A stretch of DNA of 6,351 nucleotides from Aquisalimonas sp. Lineage in GTDB: Bacteria; Pseudomonadota; Gammaproteobacteria; Nitrococcales; Aquisalimonadaceae. Where the stretch lies: assembly GCA_007133445.1 (NCBI GenBank), contig SLMR01000033.1:1-6351 (forward strand), read 5' to 3'. The notes below the pieces were generated by a model. It saw only the letters and a list, made by a program, of their open reading frames with translations, made no database searches and was not told the origin of the DNA. Within the stretch, counting starts at the first letter, position 1. Each line of letters starts with the position of its first letter. The translations under genes were made by a program, and so were the position numbers. Below, piece by piece: positions 1 to 6,351 of this stretch.

Positions 1-1766
1 AGGGCGGCGTCATCGATGCGGGCGACCCGCAGGTCCACCTGGCCGAAGGTGTTGATGTCCACCGGATCGGCAATGGGGTTGTCCGCCAGCGGGCCGCTGG
101 CGGCAGCAGTGTCGGTCTTCGGTGCCATGGTCGCTTTCGAGTCCTCGATCACCGCATCCACGTCGGTGCGTTCGACGCGCGTTGCCAGGGGCTTGAATCG
201 ATTGATGGTGTGGCCGAGCAGTGGTGTGCGGATGGACTTCCAGTCCTGCGGCTCCAGGTTCAGGAAGACCTCCGCTTCGGCGGCGATATTGGGTACTACC
301 GGCTTGAGATAGACCATCAGCACGCGGAACAGGTTGAGCGTCTGGGTGCAGATGGCCTGGACCTGCGGTAGCGTCTCGTCCTTCTTCGCCAGCACCCACG
401 GCTGCTCCTCGTCGAAGTACTGGTTGGCCTGGTCCGCCAGGGCCATGACTTCACGGATCACCCGGGAGAACTCCCGGTTCTCGTACAGCTCGGCGATCTG
501 CTCGCCGCGGGCGACGAACTCCCGGTACACCTCCGGGGCCGGCAGCTCCTCCGCCAGCCGGCCGTCGAAGCGCTTGCTGATGAAACCGGCGCTGCGGCTG
601 GCAATGTTCACCAGCTTGCCCACCAGGTCCGAGTTCACCCGCTGGGTGAAGTCATCCAGGTTCAGGTCCAGGTCGTGCACGTTACTGCCCAGCTTGGCCG
701 CCAGGTAGTAGCGCAGGTATTCCGGGTTCAGGTGCCTGCGGTAGGTCTCCGCCATGATGAACGTGCCGCGGGACTTGGACATCTTCGCCCCGTCCACGGT
801 CATGAAACCGTGGGCGCAGATCTTTGTCGGCTTGCGGAACCCGGCGCCGTGGAGCATCGCCGGCCAGAACAGGGCGTGGAAGTAGACGATGTCCTTGCCG
901 ATGAAGTGGTAGAGCTCGGTGTCGGTGTCAGGGCGCCACCAGGCGTCGAAGTCCTCGCCGTTATGCTCGCACCAGTTCCTGAAGCTGGCCATGTAGCCGA
1001 TGGGCGCATCCAGCCAGACGTAGAAGTACTTGTCCTCGGTGTCGGGGATACGGAACCCGAAGTAGGGTGCATCCCGGGAGATGTCCCACTCGCGCAGGCC
1101 TTCCTGGAACCACTCCTCCAGCTTGTTCGCCACTTCGGGCTGGACGTGGCCGCCCCGGGCCCAGTCCTTGAGCATGTCCTCGAAATCCTGCAGCCGGAAG
1201 AAGTAGTGCAGGGATTCGCGTTCCTCCGGCGTGGCGCCGGAGAGCACGGAGACCGGGTTGTTCAGTTCCGTGGGCGTATAGGTGGCGCCACACGCCTCGC
1301 AGGAGTCGCCGTACTGGTCCGCCGCGCCGCAGCGCGGGCACTCGCCCTTGATGTACCGGTCCGGCAGGAACATGCCCTGCTCCGGGTCGTAGGCCTGCTT
1401 GATGGTGCGGCTGTCGATGTGGCCCGCATCCCGGTTGCGCGTGTAAATCAGCTCCGAGAGCTCACGGTTTTCCGTGGAGTGCGTGGTGTAGTAGTTGTCG
1501 AAGCCGATGCCGAAGGCGTCGAAGTCCTCCCGGTGCTCGCGGCCGATGCGCTCGATCAGCTCCTCCGGCGTCGTCCCCAGTTCCCGGGCTTTCAGCATGA
1601 TCGGGGTGCCGTGGGCATCGTCGGCGCAGACGTAGATGCAGCGGTTGCCCTGCAGCTTCTGGAATCGCACCCAGATGTCGGTCTGGATGTACTCCACCAG
1701 GTGGCCCAGGTGGATCGGGCCGTTGGCGTAGGGCAGGGCACTGGTGACCAGGATCTTGCGTTGCAT
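1..1766 (-). CDS. metG: Methionyl-tRNA synthetase (MetRS), C-terminus cut by window edge
   Basis: This class I aminoacyl-tRNA synthetase charges tRNA-Met and initiator tRNA with methionine, using ATP, in the cytoplasm. 588 complete codons are visible without a stop. The N-terminus begins [20 protein letters not shown], with the HIGH-type signature HLGH at residues 19-22. A zinc-knuckle insert carries CPRC (143-146) and CEAC (156-159), the four-cysteine arrangement of the E. coli-type enzyme. KMSKS lies at 328-332, followed by the helical anticodon-binding domain. From about residue 570 the sequence [18 protein letters not shown] opens the C-terminal EMAPII/Arc1p-like tRNA-binding and dimerisation domain, which the left edge truncates. 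The E. coli protein has 677 residues, so roughly 90 are probably missing here. The ATG at 1766 is preceded by GAGG with a short 4-nt spacer. The gene is divergent from rlmKL. Identity is secure. Confidence 0.98.
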   Translation of the reverse strand, partial: MQRKILVTSALPYANGPIHLGHLVEYIQTDIWVRFQKLQGNRCIYVCADDAHGTPIMLKARELGTTPEELIERIGREHREDFDAFGIGFDNYYTTHSTENRELSELIYTRNRDAGHIDSRTIKQAYDPEQGMFLPDRYIKGECPRCGAADQYGDSCEACGATYTPTELNNPVSVLSGATPEERESLHYFFRLQDFEDMLKDWARGGHVQPEVANKLEEWFQEGLREWDISRDAPYFGFRIPDTEDKYFYVWLDAPIGYMASFRNWCEHNGEDFDAWWRPDTDTELYHFIGKDIVYFHALFWPAMLHGAGFRKPTKICAHGFMTVDGAKMSKSRGTFIMAETYRRHLNPEYLRYYLAAKLGSNVHDLDLNLDDFTQRVNSDLVGKLVNIASRSAGFISKRFDGRLAEELPAPEVYREFVARGEQIAELYENREFSRVIREVMALADQANQYFDEEQPWVLAKKDETLPQVQAICTQTLNLFRVLMVYLKPVVPNIAAEAEVFLNLEPQDWKSIRTPLLGHTINRFKPLATRVERTDVDAVIEDSKATMAPKTDTAAASGPLADNPIADPVDINTFGQVDLRVARIDDAA

Positions 1767-1801
1767 GAAACCTCGACTCGCTGCGCTTTCGGAAAGGGCC
1801 G

Positions 1802-1810
1802 ATTATGCCA
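1802..1810 (-). promoter_or_regulatory. Putative metG promoter, extended -10
   Basis: On the minus strand the sequence TGGCATAAT supplies a TGn extension plus CATAAT, a 5/6 match to the sigma-70 -10 hexamer. It lies about 36 nt upstream of the metG ATG, implying a leader of roughly 29 nt. No good -35 hexamer is seen at 17 nt spacing, which is tolerable for an extended -10 promoter. This is motif reading only. Confidence 0.5.
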
Positions 1811-1882
1811 GATCGGCCCCGTTCGGTGGCGCCCGCGCCACGCGGCCGCCATCCATGCCTGCGCGGCTGGGCCGCAGGCGCG

Positions 1883-1888
1883 TACAAT
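1883..1888 (+). promoter_or_regulatory. Putative rlmKL -10 element (TACAAT)
   Basis: TACAAT, 5/6 to consensus, sits in a GC-rich context 30 nt before the rlmKL start codon. The -35 position (around 1860-1865, TGCGCG) is poor. The same GTACAAT heptamer occurs before dcd at 4685-4691, which gives the call some support. A transcript starting near 1895 would have a leader of about 24 nt. Confidence 0.45.
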
Positions 1889-1918
1889 GCGGCTCCCGAT
1901 CCATCGAAGGCCCGTGCC

Positions 1919-4075
1919 ATGTCGAGTGAGCCACACCATTACGTCGCCACCTGCCCCGGCGGGCTGGAAGGGCTGCTGGCGGATGAGCTCGGCCGGCTGG
2001 GGGCCGTGGACGTCACCCGCCAGCAGGGCGGTGTCGGCTTCAATGGGCCACTGGAGGTGGCCTACCGCGCCTGCCTGTGGTCGCGGGTGGGCAACCGCGT
2101 GCTGCTGCCGCTGGCCCGGTTCGCCGCCGCCGATGCGGAAGCGCTGTATGCCGGCGCCCGCGAGCTGGACTGGACGGCCGTCATGCGCCCCGGAGCCACC
2201 ATCGCCGTGCGGTTCGGCGGCATTCGCCCCGCTGTGGGCCACACCCACTACGGCAGCCTCAAGGTCAAGGACGCCCTGGTGGACAGCGTGCGCGCGGTCA
2301 CCGGCGAGCGCCCGGACGTGGACGTAGAGCACGCCGATGTGCGCGTGCATGTCTACCAGGTGGGCGAGGCGGTGACGCTGTCCCTGGATCTCTCCGGTGA
2401 GAGCCTGCACCGTCGCGGCTACCGCCGCCCCGGTGGCGCGGCTCCGCTCAAGGAGAACCTGGCGGCCGCCATGCTGCTGCGCGCCGGCTGGCCCGATATC
2501 GCCGAGGGCGGAGGCGCGCTGGTGGACCCATTCTGCGGCTCCGGCACGCTGCTGGTGGAGGGCGCGTTCATGGCCGGCGACGTGGCCCCCGGGCTGCTGC
2601 GCACCCGCTGGGGGTTCCTGGGCTGGCAGGGGCACGACGAGGACTGCTGGAAGCGGCTGGTGGACGAGGCCCTGGAGCGCCGCGAACAGGGACTGCCGCG
2701 GGTGCCGCCCATCATCGGCTACGATCACGATGCCCAGGCGGTGCGTACGGCACTGCAGACCGTCGCCGACGCGGATCTCAATGGCGTGGTTCACGTGGAG
2801 CGGCGCGAACTGGCGCGCCTTGCCGCCCCGCCTGCGGCGACCGTGCCCGGACTGGTAATCACCAACCCGCCCTACGGCGAGCGCCTGGGCAGCGACGCCA
2901 GTCTGGTGCCGTTGTACGCCCGTCTGGGGGAGGTGTTGCGACGCGAGTTCCCGGGCTGGACGGCCATGGTGCTCAACGGCGCCGGGGCGGAACTCGGGCT
3001 GCGGCCCGATCGCCGCTGGACGGTGCGCAATGGGCCCATCCAGTGCAGCTTGGAGCGCTTCGTCCTTGGTGATGCCAGCGAGCCCGCCACGGACGCGGCG
3101 ACAGGCGCTGCCGATGCGGCCGAACCCCTGGTCAACCGGGTCCGCAAGAACCAGCGCCGCCTCAAGGGGTGGCTCAAGCGCACCGGCACCAGCTGCTACC
3201 GGCTCTACGATGCCGACATCCCCGAATACGCCCTGGCCGTGGATCGCTACCAGACGCTGGAGGCGGGGCCGTGGCTCCACGTGCAGGAATATGCGGCGCC
3301 CAAGTCCGTGGACGCCCGTGACGCCGGCCGCCGGCTGCGCCAGGCGCTCGCGGCACTGCCCGGGGCGACAGGGGTGGCCCCGGATCAGGTCGCGCTGAAG
3401 GTGCGCCGACGGCAGAAGGGCAAGGCGCAGTACCAGCGTCAGGGGCAGGAGGGGCGCTTCTACACCGTCGAGGAGGCCGGGGCACGGTTGCTCGTGAACT
3501 TCACCGATTACCTGGATACCGGATTGTTCCTGGACCATCGTCCTGTGCGGCAGTGGATCCATGGCCACGCTGGGGGGCGGGCATTCCTGAACCTGTTCGC
3601 CTACACGGCCGCGGCGTCGGTGCACGCGGCCCTCGGTGGTGCGGCCAGCACCACAAGCGTGGATCTGTCCAGGACCTACCTGGACTGGGCGCGACGGAAT
3701 CTGGAGCTCAACGGCCACACGCCGGGCCGGGTCCATCGGCTGATCCATGCCGACTGCCTGGCGTGGCTGCGTAGTGCTGCCGGCAAGGGGGATGCCCGCT
3801 ACGACGTGATTCTTCTGGATCCGCCCAGTTTCTCCAACTCGGCGCGCATGAACACCACGCTGGACGTGCAGCGGGACCATGTGGACCTTATACAGGCGGC
3901 CGCGCGGCTGCTCAGCGGGGACGGCGTGCTGATCTTCTCCACCAACCTCAGACGCTTCCGGCTGGATGCCGACGCCCTTGCCGGCCTGTCCGTGGAGGAC
4001 CACAGCGACTGGTCCATCCCGCCGGACTTCCAGCGCAACCAGCGCATTCACCGCTGCTGGTTCATTCGTCGCTGA
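1919..4075 (+). CDS. rlmL: Bifunctional 23S rRNA (guanine) methyltransferase RlmKL
   Basis: By family knowledge this fused SAM-dependent enzyme makes m2G2445 (RlmL half) and m7G2069 (RlmK half) in 23S rRNA helix 74 during 50S assembly. The product has 718 residues against 702 in E. coli. An N-terminal THUMP domain lies at about 45-155. The first methyltransferase has the SAM-loop motif VDPFCGSGT (202-210) and the N2-guanine catalytic motif NPPYG (316-320). An Ala/Asp/Glu-rich linker spans about 384-403. The RlmK half contains DYLDTGLFLDHR, the SAM-site motif LNLFAYTA (557-564) and LDPPSFSNS (DPPSF at 634-638), and ends near IHRCWFIRR. I chose the ATG at 1919 because GAAGG stands 8 nt upstream and the protein then begins MSSEPHHYVATCPGGLEGLL, as family members do. 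An in-frame ATG at 1805 would place 38 non-conserved residues over both promoters. The gene is divergent from metG and convergent with the small gene ending at 4091. Confidence 0.97.
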   Translation: MSSEPHHYVATCPGGLEGLLADELGRLGAVDVTRQQGGVGFNGPLEVAYRACLWSRVGNRVLLPLARFAAADAEALYAGARELDWTAVMRPGATIAVRFGGIRPAVGHTHYGSLKVKDALVDSVRAVTGERPDVDVEHADVRVHVYQVGEAVTLSLDLSGESLHRRGYRRPGGAAPLKENLAAAMLLRAGWPDIAEGGGALVDPFCGSGTLLVEGAFMAGDVAPGLLRTRWGFLGWQGHDEDCWKRLVDEALERREQGLPRVPPIIGYDHDAQAVRTALQTVADADLNGVVHVERRELARLAAPPAATVPGLVITNPPYGERLGSDASLVPLYARLGEVLRREFPGWTAMVLNGAGAELGLRPDRRWTVRNGPIQCSLERFVLGDASEPATDAATGAADAAEPLVNRVRKNQRRLKGWLKRTGTSCYRLYDADIPEYALAVDRYQTLEAGPWLHVQEYAAPKSVDARDAGRRLRQALAALPGATGVAPDQVALKVRRRQKGKAQYQRQGQEGRFYTVEEAGARLLVNFTDYLDTGLFLDHRPVRQWIHGHAGGRAFLNLFAYTAAASVHAALGGAASTTSVDLSRTYLDWARRNLELNGHTPGRVHRLIHADCLAWLRSAAGKGDARYDVILLDPPSFSNSARMNTTLDVQRDHVDLIQAAARLLSGDGVLIFSTNLRRFRLDADALAGLSVEDHSDWSIPPDFQRNQRIHRCWFIRR

Positions 4076-4090
4076 GGCGCGGGTGGTGGT

Positions 4091-4336
4091 TTACTCCAGC
4101 TTCAGCCGGGCGTCGTCCAGGGAGAGTTCGGTGTCTTCCACGTAGACGGAGACCTGCGTCCCGCGTGTGGTGTTCTCCATGACCTGGTAATCCAGGGATT
4201 CCAGCTCGCCGCTGATCACGTCGCCCTCGGCCAGCGCGTCGTCTTCCAGGACCCCGAGAATGCTGTATTCCCCGTGTTCGGTCTTGACGGCCACCAAGCC
4301 GTCGTCGGCATTGATCAGCGCGACTGTTCCTTGCAT
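4091..4336 (-). CDS. Small acidic protein of unknown function (81 aa)
   Basis: I do not recognise a named family. The start is well supported: GAGGAG lies 6 nt before the ATG. The protein begins MQGTVALINADDGLVAVKTE and ends DTELSLDDARLKLE. It has 19 Asp/Glu against only 4 Lys/Arg, so it is strongly acidic. It has no cysteine, signal peptide or membrane segment. Alternating hydrophobic residues, the G-T-V opening and a central E-G-D-V-I-S-G turn suggest a compact beta-barrel of OB-fold or S1-like type; this is inference from pattern alone. From memory, short proteobacterial proteins opening with GTVa.IN...G..AV.TE exist and are uncharacterised. It ends convergently with rlmKL across 15 bp and lies 130 bp downstream of the cysteine-motif gene on the same strand. 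No convincing promoter of its own was found. Confidence 0.8.
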   Translation of the reverse strand: MQGTVALINADDGLVAVKTEHGEYSILGVLEDDALAEGDVISGELESLDYQVMENTTRGTQVSVYVEDTELSLDDARLKLE

Positions 4337-4374
4337 GGGCTTCTCCTCGTTGGCGCCCGTGAGGTGGGCTCGCT

Positions 4375-4393
4375 GCCGGAGACATGGTCCGGC
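4375..4393. repeat. Short inverted repeat in the 130-bp gap between the two small genes
   Basis: GCCGGA (4375-4380) and TCCGGC (4388-4393) are perfect 6-bp inverted arms around a 7-nt loop. On the plus strand the hairpin is followed by GATTTTG, a weak terminator-like T run. On the minus strand it would lie about 40-60 nt upstream of the ATG at 4336, in a possible leader. The stem is too short and the T run too poor for a firm terminator call. The rest of the gap (4337-4466) holds the ribosome binding site and nothing else I can identify. Confidence 0.25.
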
Positions 4394-4466
4394 GATTTTG
4401 TGTTCTGGATCAGCGGTTCTACCTTACGGGGCACTGGCGAGGCCGTCCATAGCCGCGCCCCGGAAC

Positions 4467-4658
4467 TCAGTCACTCTCGCCCTCGCGCTCGCGCCAGCGG
4501 GCCATGATGCGCTCGCAGCGGGCTTCCCAGCGGTCCATGGCGTCCTCCCACAGCTCGAAAACGCAGGGTTCGCAGCCGCTGTTGCAGCAGTCCGACGGGT
4601 CCGGCGGCTGCGGCTTTGGCGGCAGCTTCGGGCCACCGTCCGGATGGTGTTCACTCAT
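4467..4658 (-). CDS. Oxidoreductase-like small cysteine-motif protein (63 aa)
   Basis: The short protein has a proline-rich lead (about residues 10-21), then [20 protein letters not shown], in which C24, C25, C29 and C32 form a CCxxxCxxC cluster, and a charged helical tail rich in Trp, Arg and Glu (about 37-61). This matches my recollection of the oxidoreductase-like domain family (PF09791 type; human OXLD1 belongs to it), whose biochemical role is not established. The cysteines could bind a metal or an Fe-S cluster; that is inference. I chose the ATG at 4658 because GGGAG lies 7 nt upstream. A longer in-frame reading to 4823 would overlap the start of dcd and its promoter. No signal peptide or membrane segment is present, so it is presumably cytoplasmic. 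It is divergent from dcd (58 bp) and upstream of the 81-residue gene on the same strand. Confidence 0.8.
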   Translation of the reverse strand: MSEHHPDGGPKLPPKPQPPDPSDCCNSGCEPCVFELWEDAMDRWEARCERIMARWREREGESD

Positions 4659-4661
4659 GCG

Positions 4662-4691
4662 TTGGCTCCCGAATTCGCCCGGGGGTACAAT
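4662..4691 (+). promoter_or_regulatory. Putative dcd promoter
   Basis: TTGGCT (4662-4667, 4/6 to the -35 consensus) and TACAAT (4686-4691, 5/6 to the -10) are separated by 18 bp, a good sigma-70 layout. Transcription from near 4698 would give a leader of about 19 nt before the dcd ATG. The -35 overlaps the ribosome binding site (4666-4670) of the divergent small gene, so the two 5' regions are tightly interleaved. Confidence 0.55.
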
Positions 4692-4716
4692 CCGCCATTT
4701 GCTCCGGGGGTTGGGA

Positions 4717-5283
4717 ATGTCCGTCAAGTCAGACAAATGGATCCGGCGCATGGCCGCAGAGGGGATGATCGAGCCATTCGAGCCCGGACAGGTCCGCGAA
4801 CTGCCGGACAAGGGCAGGATCATCTCCTACGGCACTTCCAGCTACGGCTATGACGTCCGCTGCGCCGACGAGTTCAAGATCTTCCATAATATCAACTCCG
4901 CCATTGTCGACCCCAAGCAGTTCGACGAGAGCAGTTTCGTGGACGTGCAGTCGGACGTGTGCATCATTCCCCCGAACTCCTTTGCCCTGGCCCGGACCGT
5001 GGAGTACTTCCGCATTCCCCGTTCGGTGCTCACCGTGTGCCTGGGCAAGTCCACCTATGCCCGCTGCGGCATCATCGTCAACGTCACGCCCCTGGAGCCG
5101 GAGTGGGAGGGGCACGTGACGCTGGAGTTCTCCAACACCACGCCGCTGCCGGCGCGCATCTACGCCAACGAGGGCGTGGCGCAGATGCTGTTCCTGGAAT
5201 CCGACGAGATCTGCGAGGTTTCCTACAAGGACCGGGGAGGCAAGTACATGGGTCAGAGCGGGGTCACCCTGCCGCGGTCCTGA
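4717..5283 (+). CDS. dcd: dCTP deaminase
   Basis: The enzyme hydrolyses dCTP to dUTP and ammonia, feeding dTMP synthesis through dUTPase and thymidylate synthase. It belongs to the trimeric dUTPase-fold family. The product has 188 residues, the length of the Pseudomonas enzyme, and starts [20 protein letters not shown] in the same style. Catalytic and binding elements are visible: GKSTYARCG with S112 and R116 (aligned with E. coli S111 and R115), and HVTLEFSNT with E137, aligned with catalytic E138 of E. coli. The C-terminal [11 protein letters not shown] segment fits the nucleotide-covering tail of the family. G-rich sequence (GGGGG at 4706-4710) just before the ATG is the likely ribosome binding site. 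Some Dcd relatives also carry dUTPase activity, which sequence reading alone cannot decide here. The gene ends 10 bp from the convergent DUF3034-like gene. Confidence 0.97.
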   Translation: MSVKSDKWIRRMAAEGMIEPFEPGQVRELPDKGRIISYGTSSYGYDVRCADEFKIFHNINSAIVDPKQFDESSFVDVQSDVCIIPPNSFALARTVEYFRIPRSVLTVCLGKSTYARCGIIVNVTPLEPEWEGHVTLEFSNTTPLPARIYANEGVAQMLFLESDEICEVSYKDRGGKYMGQSGVTLPRS

Positions 5284-5293
5284 ATCCCCGCGC

Positions 5294-6121
5294 TTAGAAA
5301 CCACCCCGCAGGCTGATGAACGGCCCGTCCTGGCGGGTGGCACCGGCCATGCGGCCCAGATCCATCCAGCCCACGCTCAGGTGAACCTCGGGCGTGGTGG
5401 CGTAGCCCAGGTACGCCGTCCACCAGGCATCGCCCGGGTCATCCTCCAGGTGATCCGGCTGCTGGCGGTATTCGGCGCTCAGGTGCAGGCGCCGGGCCAG
5501 GCCGGCGTGCACCGCGCCTTCCAGTTGCAGGCTGTGGCGATCGCCGTCCGTGCCGCCGAACCCGAACAGCCCGCCGGCGTTGGCACGGGTCCAGCGCGCG
5601 CCGCCGTGGACCAGGATGGCCTGACGCGCGCCCAGGCGGTGGCCCGCGCCCACGCTCACCAGCGCGTCCCAGTCGTTGCGCCGCTCGGGTGCGGCGCTGC
5701 CCAGGCTGCCTTCCAGCCCGAAGTCGCTCTGGCGACGGTAGCTGACCCCGATGCTGGCGGCCGGTGCCAGCGGTCGGTGGGCCGAGCCGGCCAGGCGCAG
5801 CCGGGCGCCGAAGACGTTCTGGCGCACGTCGTCGCTACTGCCCATGCCCAGGTTGGGCTGGGAGGCGCCCAGCTCCACGCGGTCGTCGATGACCAGCGCT
5901 GCACCCACGGATGTGAATTGTTGGTCCTGCAGGCGCGCGTGGGTGAGGAAGGCGCGGCCACCGAACCCGGTGGCGGGGCCGTTCAGACCGGGGCCGGGAG
6001 TGAGAACGCCGCCACGGCCGCCGTCCATGGCCGCCGGCAGTCCGCCTTCGAAGGGCTCTGCGGCCAGCGGCGAGGCCAGGAGTGCGGTCAGAAGTGCAAA
6101 CAGTGGGCGCGGACGGGGCAT
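5294..6121 (-). CDS. DUF3034-like predicted outer-membrane beta-barrel protein
   Basis: The 275-residue product opens with a Sec signal peptide: arginines at 3 and 5, a hydrophobic core LFALLTALLASPL and a likely cut after LAA (residue 21). The mature part has Gly-rich alternating strands with many aromatic and Arg residues. It ends in ISLRGGF, a C-terminal Phe typical of barrels inserted by the BAM machinery. The order of conserved stretches (GGRGGVLTPG near 40, the middle VELGASQPNLGMG, ANAGGLFGFGG, LSAEYRQQPDHL, VGWMDLG) matches my memory of DUF3034 proteins, a family without known function. AGGAG lies 6 nt before the ATG, in a 6-nt loop between two GGCC tetramers. The gene follows purN by 17 bp on the same strand and is probably co-transcribed. 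Pore, structural or lipid-related roles are all possible; the sequence does not say which. Confidence 0.8.
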   Translation of the reverse strand: MPRPRPLFALLTALLASPLAAEPFEGGLPAAMDGGRGGVLTPGPGLNGPATGFGGRAFLTHARLQDQQFTSVGAALVIDDRVELGASQPNLGMGSSDDVRQNVFGARLRLAGSAHRPLAPAASIGVSYRRQSDFGLEGSLGSAAPERRNDWDALVSVGAGHRLGARQAILVHGGARWTRANAGGLFGFGGTDGDRHSLQLEGAVHAGLARRLHLSAEYRQQPDHLEDDPGDAWWTAYLGYATTPEVHLSVGWMDLGRMAGATRQDGPFISLRGGF

Positions 6122-6138
6122 GGGCCGCTCCTGGCCGG

Positions 6139-6351
6139 TCAGGCCGGTAGGGGCTGTTCGGCGACAATCCGGGCGGGCGCGTCCAGGGGTTGTTCATCCA
6201 GCATTACCGTCTCGCCTTCCAGACGCAACCGGCCGGTGGCGTACCAGTGCACCACCAGGGGATAGACCCGGTGCTCCTGCCGCTGGACCCGGGCGGCGAG
6301 GGTGTCCTCCGTGTCGTCGTCCAGCACCGGGACGACGCCCTGGGCGACCAC
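6139..6351 (-). CDS. purN: Phosphoribosylglycinamide formyltransferase, C-terminal 70 residues only
   Basis: PurN transfers a formyl group from 10-formyltetrahydrofolate to GAR, the third step of purine synthesis. Only the tail is in the window. It reads VAQGVVPVLDDDTEDTLAAR, then VQRQEHRVYPLVVHWYATGR, then a divergent end finishing EQPLPA. The stretch R-V-Q-x-Q-E-H-x-x-Y-P-L-V-x-x-W-x-A-x-G-R-L closely matches the C-terminal helix and strand of E. coli PurN as I recall it. The catalytic Asn, His and Asp of the family lie upstream, outside the window. The GTG at the right edge (6349-6351) is an internal valine codon, not a start. The full protein is usually a little over 200 residues, so about two-thirds is missing. 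The stop is 17 bp before the DUF3034-like gene. Confidence 0.92.
   Translation of the reverse strand: MVAQGVVPVLDDDTEDTLAARVQRQEHRVYPLVVHWYATGRLRLEGETVMLDEQPLDAPARIVAEQPLPA

Noticed and set aside
1805..1918. In-frame upstream extension of rlmKL to the ATG at 1805
   Set aside because: It would add 38 residues not expected for the family, has no ribosome binding site and covers the putative promoters of both divergent genes. The ATG at 1919 gives a family-typical N-terminus.
675..2327. 550-codon plus-strand open frame antisense to metG and running into rlmKL
   Set aside because: It is Val/Ala/Arg-rich with no motif and lies opposite the conserved catalytic core of MetRS. It then continues out of frame through the start of rlmKL.
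1592..4051. Very long (819-codon) minus-strand open frame lying antisense to rlmKL
   Set aside because: rlmKL has full-length family motifs on the plus strand. The antisense frame has low-complexity Gln/His/Arg/Gly-rich composition, no recognisable domain, and runs over the start of metG in another frame. It is the usual high-GC codon-phase artefact.
4659..4823. In-frame extension of the small cysteine-motif gene to 4823
   Set aside because: The added 55 codons overlap the dcd start and promoter and lack resemblance to the family; the ATG at 4658 has a proper GGGAG site.
5381..6265. 294-codon plus-strand open frame antisense to the DUF3034-like gene
   Set aside because: The opposite strand has a signal peptide, ribosome binding site and family-like barrel pattern; this frame shows none and also crosses into the purN tail.
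6349..6351. GTG at the right edge as a start codon of a 70-residue gene
   Set aside because: The residues match the C-terminal third of PurN, so the reading frame continues beyond the window and this codon is an internal valine.
1..6351. CRISPR arrays, insertion sequences, phage or defence genes, tRNA or rRNA genes
   Set aside because: Nothing of the kind was seen: no spaced direct repeats, transposase-like frames or tRNA-like cloverleaf sequences, and almost all bases are accounted for by housekeeping genes.

Overview
The window looks like an ordinary housekeeping stretch of chromosome from a high-GC gammaproteobacterium. The Pseudomonas-type Dcd, the fused RlmKL methyltransferase (a gammaproteobacterial arrangement), the E. 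coli-like MetRS with its C-terminal tRNA-binding domain and the PurN tail all point that way. The very high GC content and a strongly acidic small protein would suit an Ectothiorhodospiraceae-like or halophilic/alkaliphilic lineage, but that finer placement is a guess.

Layout. (1) Bases 1-1766, minus: metG, methionyl-tRNA synthetase, running off the left edge within its C-terminal domain. (2) 1767-1918: a divergent promoter region with an extended -10 for metG and a TACAAT -10 for rlmKL. (3) 1919-4075, plus: rlmKL, the two-domain 23S rRNA methyltransferase. (4) 4091-4336 and 4467-4658, minus: two small genes, an 81-residue acidic protein I cannot name and a 63-residue cysteine-motif protein of the oxidoreductase-like family. 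(5) 4717-5283, plus: dcd, dCTP deaminase, divergent from the small cysteine protein across 58 bp and with a recognisable promoter. (6) 5294-6121, minus: a signal-peptide-bearing predicted outer-membrane beta-barrel protein that I assign to the DUF3034 family. (7) 6139-6351, minus: the C-terminal 70 residues of purN, entering from the right edge and probably co-transcribed with the DUF3034-like gene (17 bp gap).

The genes serve translation (metG, rlmKL) and nucleotide supply (dcd for dUTP/dTTP, purN for purines), plus an envelope protein and two small uncharacterised proteins. There is no tRNA, rRNA, CRISPR array, insertion sequence, phage gene or defence cassette that I can see, and no gene looks broken. 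Coding density is very high; no gap exceeds about 152 bp. I did not find a new multi-gene system. The parts most worth a second look are the two small proteins between rlmKL and dcd, the purN/DUF3034 pairing, and the apparent absence of mrp (apbC) from a metG-dcd neighbourhood where it commonly sits.
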